Source: Rhypophila decipiens
Taxonomy: Eukaryota; Ascomycota; Sordariomycetes; Sordariales; Naviculisporaceae
NCBI GenBank assembly: GCA_033297075.1
Contig: MU858106.1
Location: 124,001-188,000 of the forward strand
Direction of reading: 5' to 3'
Length of the DNA: 64,000 bases
The notes below the pieces were generated by a model. That model saw nothing but the letters and a program-made list of their open reading frames with translations. It had not been told where the DNA came from and ran no database searches. Below, one piece after another: positions 53,179-63,165 of this stretch; position 1 is the first letter of the stretch, and the number at the start of each line of letters is the position of its first letter. Made by a program: the position numbers and the translations under genes.

Positions 53179-54640
53179 TTTGAGGATATTTTGGTGGATA
53201 TTCTGCTGGGAATGTCTTGTTTGGGTGAGATACACGGAATTCAGGGGTTGGATCCGAGATACAAATTTCGTCAAAGCTTAAAGTTGACAGAGGGTTTCCA
53301 GAACAAAATGTAGACAAGGGATTCACATCATGGCATCGAAGAAGATACTTGGGGCCGAGTCATTTATAGCCATCTCATGACGATGGGATGGCGGTATAAG
53401 CAAGGCATTGTCCTCGGGTTCCATCACGATGGAATCCAGTTGGGACGGACATCTCGACCCCGTAAGAAGGCTCGCTAACCAGTAACAAGGTCAGATCAGA
53501 TTGCAAGGTCAACCGGAGATGGAGGTGCAGAAAGTTGGTACAGTATCGGACTGCAGGGCACACACAGCCAGCCACTGTTCCCTGCTGGTGGTGTGGAAAG
53601 AATATCGACAAGGCCAGACCGTCACATTGGATACGCAGAGCAGCAGACAGGCAGACATGTTGGATCATCTATTCGGCACAGGCGAAGAAAAGGCTGGCTG
53701 AGGATAGTTGAAGATGCAGGTCAGCTTATGGTGGTGTTCTCAATATCATCATGATATCTACAAGTACCAACTCGGGGCAGATGCAACCAGACTTGGAGGC
53801 AGCCATCGGCCTTTCCAACGAGACGGAAAAGTCTTGTCCATTCGCCTGGCGTCTGGATCTTCAGATGAGCGCGAATCCAGGGCCTTGGTTACAGGCTTGG
53901 GAACAACGGACGGGAGCCGAGACATGTGTGGGGAGAAGATAAGGAAGAGGGACTCGACCCCGCAAACCGTCCACCGGGGACGCTCTCCTTGCCGTGCCCC
54001 CGGGCCGTTGGTTGGAGTGGAAGCCAGTGCTGACAGCTGCCAAGCTCACTGCCATGACGTCAATTGGCAGGGGCCACAAGGTGAAGGGAATACAGAGTTC
54101 TCACAACCTCGCATTTGAGACTTTGAATTAAATGTTTCTGCAAATTCCTCTTCAAAAAATCAATCTCCTTTGTGTTTCCTCACTTCACTTTTGACACCTG
54201 CACCCACAATGAAGCACAACCGATCAACGGCGTTGGGGTCGCACCACAGCGCTCCACAGCATGATTGGCGGTGTGAGTGCCCAATCGGCCCAGGTGGGGA
54301 CTCCATTGCCGGGCAACCATTGTTTACAAGCAACCCTTGAAGAGGGGATACGCATCGTGATTCGTCCTCCAGCCACCCAATTCGTCGACAGCGAGAAGCC
54401 ATTCGCTGGCAGCACTACCAAAAACAAATCTGCAACGCTCTTGTCTTGATCCGCAATCGCCAGCTCATCATTGCTTTAGCCTCTTGCACTTTATTGGGCT
54501 GTCTTTGCGTTGCCAGAGCGAGCGAGCTTGACCATTCAGGCCTTCTCCTTTTCTGTGCAGTTTCATGCATTGATGATAATAAACATACCTCTCAGCTATT
54601 TCTCGAATTTGCGTTTTTAATCTTTCTCTTTCTATTCCAA
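53179..54640. promoter_or_regulatory. Divergent region, amylase / HDEL membrane protein
   Basis: About 1.46 kb separates the two start codons. No gene is seen. The frame of the downstream protein is open back to 54446 but contains no ATG before 54641, so it is leader. Confidence 0.45.
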
Positions 54641-57600
54641 ATGCCACGAAACCATATCAAAGACGACGACTTGGACTTCAAGATCTTTGTCGATCCTTCC
54701 TGTTTAGGCGACCCTGTTGAAGACACCGAGCCTTCTGCAAGCACAAACAACGACATTTCCGCACAGCCCTCCATGGCGACCGACCAATTACCCGATGCAG
54801 CCCTCCCGGACTCGGAGTCCGTCAAGGAGACCAGCGCTGTCACAGTCGACGACATTGACGTGCCGCAAGAACAAAAGGTCGAGGATGTGATGGTAGACAA
54901 AGAGGAGGAAGTCACACCAGCTGCCCAAGCAGAGGACTCCGCTATTGTTGAGGAGCAACAAGAGGACGCACCTGCTGAGCCTACCGAAGAGACATCACAC
55001 GACTCTGCTGCTCCTGAAGAAGCCGATTCAGCACCCTCTGTCCAAGACCAAGACCAACCGACCGCCGAAGCGGAGCCCGAACACAAGGAGGAGGAACAAG
55101 AGCAGGCTGGATCGCAATTAGACAATGACAAACAAGAGGAGCCCTCTGCTCCTGAGCATATTTCCATTGTCGAGTCTGAGGCCGCGGCCGAGCAGCAGGA
55201 TGCTGTTGAGGAAGAACAGGAGACAGAGGATGTTGACAAGGTTACCGAAGAGCCTCAGCCTAAGGAGCAAGATGTTTCCCTCCGAGAGGAAGAGTCGCAT
55301 CTTGACGACGAGGCAAACCACCCTGAGCAACAAGATGAGCATGTCGAGATCACCGACGAGACTGAAACCCAGGACCTGAATGACGCCACTGACCATGTCG
55401 TCCGGTCCGTTTCATCTCAATCCTTCACAGACAGAAAAACATCTCTCCGGACAGAAGCTCTCATCCAAGCCGCCGCCCGGGCTGTAGTCGCCAAGCTTGA
55501 ACGACGCAAGGCCAGCGGAGATTCCATGCAGCCAGAGGATGAGCCAGAGGACGTCGAGCACTCCATCCTCAGCACAGCGACAGAAGAAGGCGATACCCTG
55601 CTCCAATACGATGGCGAAGAGACCACAAGCCGGCGACAGTCGACCAACTCGACCGGCTCCCAGCTTCACCACGACGTTCCCTCTGGCGACGAAGGCGGAG
55701 AAAGCAGTTCCCACCACGAACCCGAGTCCGACGACGTGTTTAGTGACCGCAGCGCACGGAGCTCCATGGCCTCATTTGACAATAATCCACCTCCTGCAGA
55801 GGAAGAGGATTTGACCATCAAGTCTCCGTCCGTGCAGCACGACCTTGATCAGGCAGACCGACATTCTGTGCGCTCTACCAACACAAACACACGGTCACCC
55901 CGGGTATCCGGTGTATCAATGATTTCCGACCTGTCACAGTACGACAAGGAAGATTTTGTCCCCACCAGCCGGGAAGCTCGTCTTCCGTTCCGGACCCCCT
56001 CTGCTATCCGGAATATCCAGATGAGCTCGCCCACTCCGTCTGTTATTCACGGGGTTTCGCCGCGGTCCAGTAAGCGCTGCCAGAACGGGGGCGGCGGCCT
56101 ACCCACCATCTCGAGACTGGGCAGTCCAACCGTAACAACCACGGCGCAATTCTCACCAAAAAGCCGATCCACCCCCACGCGCTTAAAACCCCGGCGCGAA
56201 GCACCCTTGGTCCTGCTACACGTGACGGTCCTCCCTCTGCGATGGATGTGGGGCGACATTTTGAACTGTCTGGACGCCTTGGACGGCAAGACCTACGGCG
56301 AAACAAAAGAAACATTCCAAGCATCAGAACAACTTAGATCCCTGCGTGATTCCTGGCGGGAACTGCAAGATCATGTTACTGATACGGTCCTTGAGCGTGG
56401 TGTGTTGATGCCCCATCCTCAAGACGACTTTGAGGTTCTCGAAGAGCGCTTCTTGGACTCGTTGGAGTTACCCCTGCGAAGAAGGGCAAGGATCATGGAG
56501 TGCGGGCATTACTTGGGACCCTCGAATGAATTCGGCCCTGACGAGGAAGGGTTTGTTGAGGAGAGCGAAGATGAGTATGCCGAGGAGAAGAGGCACTGGT
56601 GTAATACCTGCCGAAACGAGATTAGATACGAGGATCTCGGGCCGGGAAAGGTGTTCAGGGTAAAGGTGTATGCGTCTAACGGACTTATGCGCGCCGGGGC
56701 GTGGGAGGCGTGTTGGAAAGAGATGGAACGGGTTGATATCGAGGTTGAGCCGATTGTGGAGATGAGCGTGCAGAATGAGCTGGAGAAGTTGGTTGTTATT
56801 AATGGGGAGCTGGAGGAGCAGAGGCAGAGGGAGATGGAACAGGCCGAGGCCGAGGCTGCGGCTGCCCAAGCGGCGCGGGACGAGGAAGTTCGGTTGTCTG
56901 TTCTTGCTCAGTCTCGACCGCAGTCCGTTGCGATGCTCGTTCAGGAGTCGGTTTTTAATGACGAGCAAGCAGCATTGCCGGCCTCGAGATCGTTGATGGA
57001 CACGCCTACTACTCAGGATCAGCAAGTGAGGTCCTCGGCCATGATGATATCTTCCCCAGCTGCAGCATCAATGCAAATGATGCACGCCTCGCCGGCGCAA
57101 CCACCTTCGACCATGGCATCTATGCGGTTCGCCTCACCCTCTCCCCAGCCGAGCCAGTCATCTCCCCTTCGACATGCTATCCTGCCCCCTGAAGACCCAA
57201 TCCCCGAGGAACCCCCTGTTCGGTACGGCGACACACCCCAACAGTCACCACTTCCACTCGAACCGGCACATGTAGACTCCCAAGAAATCTACCCGGCCTC
57301 CTCCATGTCAACTAGCATGCCCATCATGACCCGGCACGCAGACCCCTATATCCCGCCAAGCCCACGATCCCCATCAGAAGAGGCATACGTGCGCCGCCAC
57401 CGTCGTACTTCAAGTTCCCGCGGAAGATCAACGCATAGCCACCAAAGTCATAGCCACAGTCAGAAACACGATTATCCAGTTCGTGGACCGCAAAGCTTGG
57501 AAAACGCATCATTCATCGAGCTTTTACTCGAGGCGTTCAAGGTCCTGCTCAGAGACCCCAAGAATGTCGCGATTATTGTTTTGTGTTTGTTTTTGATGGC

Positions 57601-58807
57601 TATTCTTGTTAGGCCCTCTGCAAGTTCTTCGGCTGCGCAGAATGGGTTACAGCTTGTTCCTAGGGCAGATATGAATGGGGATGGGAATGAGCAGCTTGTT
57701 GGAGGGTATCGGTATGAGGCCAAGGCTGTTGAGCCGGTTGTGCAGGTTGAGAGTGTGGTTGTTCCTGAGGTCGCCTCGGTTTTGGTGGTCACTACGACTG
57801 TTACGAGTACACCTGCTGAGGCATCGATTGATGTGGAGGTCGCTGTGGCGGCTGAGACAGAGGTTGTTGGTGTTGATGATATTGAGTCTGGGTCGGCAGA
57901 GGAGGCAGCTGTCATGGCTGAGGAAACAGCCCAGGACATCATTGCCAGTGATTCTGCTCTTGAATCAGTGGGGAACCCACTTGTCGAGGCGGCAGACAAC
58001 GTGGAGGAGTCACTCGATTCTCTCTCCGCAGCACCCGGCAACGCTACTGTTTCGGTCCTGGCAGAGGAAGACCAGGCCAAGGCTGAAGGCACGAACCAGA
58101 CTGAAGCGTCGATCCCAGTCTTGGCGGAACTCAACCAAGAATTGCCATCCTTGTTGAACATGACGGACACGACTGATCTGCCTGAACCGGCCGAGGAAGA
58201 AGAAGAAGAAGAAGAAGCAGCCTCTACCATCGCCCCAGTCGAGGAACTAGCACCACCCATAGTGGCGCAAGAAGAAGTCTTCCTCATCGGACCTCAGAAT
58301 ATCGAGACCAGCACTGCCTCGACATCAGAGACAGAGACTGCGACTGCCGCCCAGGAACCCAACGTGGTGGCGACTGCGACCCCCAGCATGTCAGCAGGCG
58401 CGACGAACGGCACAGACCCATGCCAATCCATAATAAGCCAAAAGACAACCCTCCGCATAATCGAGACCATCACCGAGACGGTCACTGTCAGCGCCGTTGT
58501 AGCCTCTACTGCGACCAGCTCTGAGACGACCAAAGTCACGTCCGAGGCTGAGTCCAAGTCCGCTTCTGAGTCGGAGTCCACGGCCGAGGTCAAGCCAGCG
58601 TCGACGACGGCGACAGAACAAGTTGCGACCGTCTCCGCCCCTGCCTCTGTCTCCGAGTCCGTCTCGTCCATGTTAGAGACGACGACGACCGTCGCCCCTT
58701 CTCTGACAACGGTCCAAGAGACGGTTTACGAGACCGAGACCGAGACTGTGCGCGTCACTGTTTCCGTTGGCGGTTCGACCTCGCGTCAGAGGCATGATGA
58801 GCTCTAG
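54641..58807 (+). CDS. Large single-pass ER membrane protein ending in HDEL ('pathway-specific nitrogen regulator' family)
   Basis: This intronless gene encodes 1388 residues. The N-terminal 500 residues are mainly Glu/Asp/Ser-rich and low-complexity. A conserved block at about 520-700 (LVLLHVTVLPLRWMWGDIL to SNGLMRAGAWEACWKEMERV) belongs to a fungal family often labelled pathway-specific nitrogen regulator, a label I consider unproven. It contains a Cys-His/CXXC set (MECGH, WCNTC) that could bind zinc. A coiled coil follows (about 705-760), then a membrane segment at about 975-992 (NVAIIVLCLFLMAILV). The last 395 residues are acidic and Ser/Thr-rich, with four N-glycosylation sequons (NATV, NQTE, NMTD, NGTD), and end RQRHDEL-stop, an ER-retrieval signal. 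The data fit a type II ER or nuclear-envelope protein; no DNA-binding domain is visible. Confidence 0.85.
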   Translation: MPRNHIKDDDLDFKIFVDPSCLGDPVEDTEPSASTNNDISAQPSMATDQLPDAALPDSESVKETSAVTVDDIDVPQEQKVEDVMVDKEEEVTPAAQAEDSAIVEEQQEDAPAEPTEETSHDSAAPEEADSAPSVQDQDQPTAEAEPEHKEEEQEQAGSQLDNDKQEEPSAPEHISIVESEAAAEQQDAVEEEQETEDVDKVTEEPQPKEQDVSLREEESHLDDEANHPEQQDEHVEITDETETQDLNDATDHVVRSVSSQSFTDRKTSLRTEALIQAAARAVVAKLERRKASGDSMQPEDEPEDVEHSILSTATEEGDTLLQYDGEETTSRRQSTNSTGSQLHHDVPSGDEGGESSSHHEPESDDVFSDRSARSSMASFDNNPPPAEEEDLTIKSPSVQHDLDQADRHSVRSTNTNTRSPRVSGVSMISDLSQYDKEDFVPTSREARLPFRTPSAIRNIQMSSPTPSVIHGVSPRSSKRCQNGGGGLPTISRLGSPTVTTTAQFSPKSRSTPTRLKPRREAPLVLLHVTVLPLRWMWGDILNCLDALDGKTYGETKETFQASEQLRSLRDSWRELQDHVTDTVLERGVLMPHPQDDFEVLEERFLDSLELPLRRRARIMECGHYLGPSNEFGPDEEGFVEESEDEYAEEKRHWCNTCRNEIRYEDLGPGKVFRVKVYASNGLMRAGAWEACWKEMERVDIEVEPIVEMSVQNELEKLVVINGELEEQRQREMEQAEAEAAAAQAARDEEVRLSVLAQSRPQSVAMLVQESVFNDEQAALPASRSLMDTPTTQDQQVRSSAMMISSPAAASMQMMHASPAQPPSTMASMRFASPSPQPSQSSPLRHAILPPEDPIPEEPPVRYGDTPQQSPLPLEPAHVDSQEIYPASSMSTSMPIMTRHADPYIPPSPRSPSEEAYVRRHRRTSSSRGRSTHSHQSHSHSQKHDYPVRGPQSLENASFIELLLEAFKVLLRDPKNVAIIVLCLFLMAILVRPSASSSAAQNGLQLVPRADMNGDGNEQLVGGYRYEAKAVEPVVQVESVVVPEVASVLVVTTTVTSTPAEASIDVEVAVAAETEVVGVDDIESGSAEEAAVMAEETAQDIIASDSALESVGNPLVEAADNVEESLDSLSAAPGNATVSVLAEEDQAKAEGTNQTEASIPVLAELNQELPSLLNMTDTTDLPEPAEEEEEEEEAASTIAPVEELAPPIVAQEEVFLIGPQNIETSTASTSETETATAAQEPNVVATATPSMSAGATNGTDPCQSIISQKTTLRIIETITETVTVSAVVASTATSSETTKVTSEAESKSASESESTAEVKPASTTATEQVATVSAPASVSESVSSMLETTTTVAPSLTTVQETVYETETETVRVTVSVGGSTSRQRHDEL

Positions 58808-59695
58808 CTTCGTGAGTTTTGTTGGAGCTGGTGTACAGATTAGTTCGGTCAGTGCTACCGGTGAAAGAAGCTTATTAGTGTGGTGAAGATTTCGGATAAG
58901 GTGTTACTTCTCCGATGACAATGATAAATGTACGTGATGGGATATGAACTGATGGATATGTTAGTCGATGTTTGAGCGGTTGTGTTTTTATTTCCTTTGT
59001 CTTTTTTTGCTTTAAAATTGGTTGCACCTATCTTCCCCCTTTGCCCATTTCCCCTGTTAAGATCACCAACTTGTACATAGGTACGAAGAGGAAAGAAAAA
59101 GAAACATCTCCCAGCATACACAAGCCATAGCCATTGCATTAGTTTAGCGTAGCGAGCACTCAATCCATATCAAGTTTCATTATCCTGTCCGCATCATACA
59201 CGTGAACGATGACCTCGAGTCTCAATTCCAAGACGCCGTCTCATATCTTACCCGTTGAGTCGAAACCCGTAAACATCAGAAACACGGTAGGGTAACGTTA
59301 CCAAAGATTGGGTATCTCAACTTTCATGTTCATTTCATTTTAGATGACTTCTTTTTATGTCTCCTTTTGTCTTCCCAACCCTCCGCCACAACCCTCATAT
59401 ACGACAGAAAAGACGAAATGGAAAACCCCAATTTTTCTTTGGGAAATTCTACGCCACAGCCAAAATGTTGAACCGAAACTCCCCAAACATAGCCCATCTA
59501 TCAAAACCTACCCGATCCTCTCACCCAGATGGGTTGTATAGCCCGTGGATCCTGTTAGCTCTTGGACCCACATGTATTGGTCAAAAGTTAACGAGAGCAC
59601 CTTCAGCCCATTATGATCGCTACCATTTTTGAGCTTGGCGTGGACGGGCGATACAATCCAGTTTGAGAGAGAACATGTCCAAATGTTCACCAAGG
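58808..59695. other. Convergent 3' region, HDEL protein / chorismate synthase
   Basis: Both neighbours end here. No gene is seen in the 888 bp. Confidence 0.5.
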
Positions 59696-61113
59696 TCACA
59701 CCTTCTCCGTCTCAGTAACACCGTTACCAGTGGGCTTCCCCGAGTTGACCGTCTGCTTCAACGGCGGAAGCAGACTCTTGGCCGTGTGGCGCGCCTGCTG
59801 CGCCAACACGGCATCCATAATCACCAGCGCAGCCATAGCCTCCACAATTGGGATCGCACGAGGCACCACACACGGGTCATGACGACCCTTGGCGGCCAAG
59901 ATACCCTCTTCGCTGCCATCATACGTAGCCGTCTGCTGCTCCTGCCCAATCGTAGCGGCCGGCTTGAAACCGACCCTAAAGTAAATCGGCGCCCCGTTGC
60001 TGATGCCGCCCTGGATGCCGCCCGAGTAGTTCGTCTTGGTCGTCAACCTGGGTCGCGGAGTACCGCTCCGTGCGGCGCCACTCTCGGCCACAGAAGAAGG
60101 AAGCTGCACATCTGATGCCGAGACGAAGGGATCATTGTGTGTAGAGCCCGGCACCTCACATCCGCCGAATCCGGAGCCGATCTCAAATCCCTTGGTGGCC
60201 GGGATGCTGAGCATCGCATGGGCGAGAGTCGCCTCGAGCTTGTCGAAGCAAGGCTCGCCCAGACCAGACGGGCAGTTGCGAATAACGCAGGTGACGGTGC
60301 CGCCTATGCTGTCGTGTCGGTCGCGAAAGTCGGAGATGAGGTCCACCATCTTTTGCGACGCCTCCGTGTCGGGGCAGCGCACGGGAAGGTAGGAATCGAC
60401 AGTCTTGCGATCGATCGAGTTAACCAGTGAGAGGAACGCCGGGTTGGTGCTGGGACTCGGGTGTTCGGGAGTCGGAGGGAAGAGGTGGACGTTTCCGACC
60501 GAGGTGGTAAAGGCGACGATCTCGATTCCGTAGGCCAGTCGCAGGTACTTCTCGGCGATGGCGCCCGCTGCTACGCGGCCGATGGTCTCGCGCGCACTAC
60601 TTCGTCCGCCACCGCTGCTCGCTTTCACGCCGTACTTTTCGAGGTAGGTCCAGTCTGCGTGGCTGGGTCGGGGGAAGCGGTCCATGGTCAGGTTGCCGTA
60701 GTCTGGACGGGGCAGAGTGTTAGCGAAGTCTACCAATGAAGGATTTGGCGGCGCATCTTGGTTATGTACCCTTGGGCCGCTGGTCCTCGTTCAACACCAT
60801 CATGCCAATGGGGGTCCCCAGTGTGACTCCAAACTCGGTTCCCGACTGGATAAAGACCTTGTCCTTTTCATTTCGAGGTGTGGTGATGTTGCTCTGGCCG
60901 GGGCGGCGGCGGGTCATCTGGGGCTGGATGTCTTCCTCGGTGAGCTCCATGCCAGGAGGGCACCCGTCAACGATGCAGCCGACTGAGCGGCAATGGGACT
61001 CGCCATAGCTGTGTTGGGGGCGCAAAGCGGTCAGTCTGGTTGTCAGCAGCCCCATGTGCCTGAGGAGTCATAACGTACGTCGTAACCCGGTAATACTGTC
61101 CAAAGGTCGACAT
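59696..61113 (-). CDS. ARO2: Chorismate synthase
   Basis: Three exons (61113-61079, 61008-60770, 60702-59696) with introns of 70 and 67 bp give 426 residues. It converts 5-enolpyruvylshikimate-3-phosphate to chorismate, the last shared step toward aromatic amino acids, using reduced FMN. The three family signatures are present: [10 protein letters not shown] near the N-terminus (joined across intron 1), [20 protein letters not shown] in the middle and [18 protein letters not shown] near the C-terminus. Fungal enzymes also carry their own flavin reductase activity. A Ser/Pro-rich loop (about 35 residues) before [14 protein letters not shown] is longer than in bacteria. The first exon is only 35 bp. 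Confidence 0.96.
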
Positions 61114-61580
61114 GGTGAGTTAATATTTTCGATTTGAGCACGGTTCTGTCTTGACAGTCGTTGAAGGTGTACCGGTCAAGTATCGTGAACGGTGAGTCAG
61201 ATTCAAACGGGGACAAGGACAAGGAGCGGTGGTGCGTGGTCCGACTTTCGAAATTTTGGGCCCAATTGACCATTGAACGTGCCCCTCCACACGCCGTCAT
61301 CGGCTCCCCGCAGGACCACAATCGTAAGCAACGGCCAGGGCGCCAATTGGCAGGGGTCTTTGTGGTGCACGGGCCATCAACGCCGGAAATTGTGGGGATG
61401 ACGGCTCCCTGCAGATCCAGAGCGGACTCCGGGTTATCCACTAACGCCTGGCAGGTTCAGCGGTTCGCCTCGGTGTAGGGCTGACCCAGCTTCAAACAAG
61501 CTGAAAACCAGACATCCCTTTGTCCAGCAAACATTCATTATAAACATTCATTGTCTGTCCATGTGAAAACTAGGTAGTAC
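61114..61580. promoter_or_regulatory. Divergent promoter, chorismate synthase / lipoate ligase
   Basis: This 467-bp gap separates two divergent starts. No gene is seen. Confidence 0.5.
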
Positions 61581-63077
61581 ATGGCTTTCATTACCCGGAC
61601 AGGCCGGGCAAGCGGCTGCTCAGTCCAATCCCTCTTGAGACGAAATTTTCAGCCCCTATTCTCACCACACCAATGTCAACAACAACGCTCCTTCACACAG
61701 CGCCAGTTATCCAAACTCTCGACGAATAAACTCCAAATATACAAATCCACCAGCACAAACCCCTACATCAACCTCTCCATCGAGGACCATCTCTTACGGA
61801 ACACACCTCTACACTCGACGGTCCTCTTCCTCTACAAAAACCGGCCCTGCGTAGTCATCGGCCGGAACCAGAACCCATGGCTAGAACTCAACCTGGCCCT
61901 CTGCCAAAAAGGCATCACATGCCCAGCTAAACCCCAGCCCCAAAAGATAGACATCGTCCGTCGACGCTCCGGCGGGGGGACAGTCTTCCACGACGAAGGC
62001 AATGTGAACTGGACGGTGATATCTCCCAAGCCGGGCTGGAAAAAGGACAAGCACGCCGAGATGGTGGTCCGGGCCCTCAAAAGGCTCGACATTTCCAAAG
62101 GAAACCCCCGCGTCAATGAGCGACACGACATAGTGCTAGACGTCGACGACGACAAGTCGAGCTACAAGATCTCCGGGTCGGCCTACAAGGTCATTCAACA
62201 CCGCGCCCTCCACCACGGGACCTGCCTGCTCGAGTCTCCCTACCTGAACTCCATCTCCGAGGTTCTCAAGTCGCCCGCCGAGCCATACATCAAGGCCAAC
62301 GGCGTCGACAGCGTCCGGTCACCGGTGTGCAACGTCGGCATAGGGACAGAAGAATTCATCGATGCCGTGGTGGACGAGTTCAAGTTCCTGTATGACTGGG
62401 ACGCTGAGAATGCCAGTTACAAGCTCGACGAAAACATGCTCGTCCACGAGGACGCTGCTCTCAAAGTCGAAAAAATCAAGAAAGGGGTGGAAGAATTAAT
62501 GGTAACCAACTAACTTGTTCGTCCTTTTCCCCCAAATAACCCTATAACTGACTCCTTGATTACAACACAGTCCGACACCTGGATCTACGGACAGACACCC
62601 AACTTCATCTTTTCGACCACACCGCGCGAAAAACCACGAGGCGAAGAAGTGCATCCATGCCCCGAGGATCTCAGACCACGACCACCGCTGCCATCTCACC
62701 TCCCACCAAAGGTAAGCCAATCGTACTCATCATATCCCCAAAAAGCCCAGAGCACTAACCCTCATCCCCAACAGCTCAGAATCTTCTTCCAGTTCCGTTA
62801 CGGCAAATGCTTAAAAGCCGGCGTCTTCAACGCCTACCACAACATGGGTTTCAACAGCCAAATGGGCACCGACACCGACAGCGAGATATTTAAGCACAAA
62901 CTCTACCACATCCGCACATGGGAGGACATCGTCGTCTCGGCTGGCGCCCTGGACGAAAGCTGCGGCACGCCCGAGAGCCGGGCCAGAGACCGGCACAACA
63001 TTGCCATGTGGCTGAATCACCTGTTGCCTCCTGTCGTGGGGACTGCTGTTCCTTCGCCGCCCGATGTATATGAATGA
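61581..63077 (+). CDS. Mitochondrial lipoate-protein ligase A-like protein
   Basis: Three exons (61581-62501, 62571-62711, 62775-63077) give 454 residues. An Arg/Ser/Gln-rich N-terminus without acids suggests mitochondrial import. The biotin/lipoate-ligase fold runs from about residue 52: LSIEDHLLRN, GRNQNPWLELN, the lipoyl-AMP loop RRRSGGGTVFHDEGNVNWTV (127-146) and the conserved lysine region YKISGSAYK (Lys196). The small C-terminal domain is formed by exons 2 and 3 (WIYGQTPNF, GVFNAYHNMGF). It transfers lipoyl or octanoyl groups to lysines of 2-oxoacid dehydrogenases and the glycine cleavage system; the nearest yeast counterpart is Lip3/Aim22. Its stop is 88 bp from the VPS11 stop, so transcripts may overlap. 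Confidence 0.92.
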
Positions 63078-63165
63078 ATAAGTGTAAGAAAAGAAACGTT
63101 GTAAAGTAATGTCAGATAATAGAATAGACACCCACCGGCCCTCTACCGTTGTAACAACCCAAGAA

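Noticed and set aside
54446..54640. Hydrophobic N-terminal extension of the HDEL protein that looks like a signal peptide
   Set aside because: The extension begins at TTG and has no ATG; the first ATG is 54641, so it is leader sequence.
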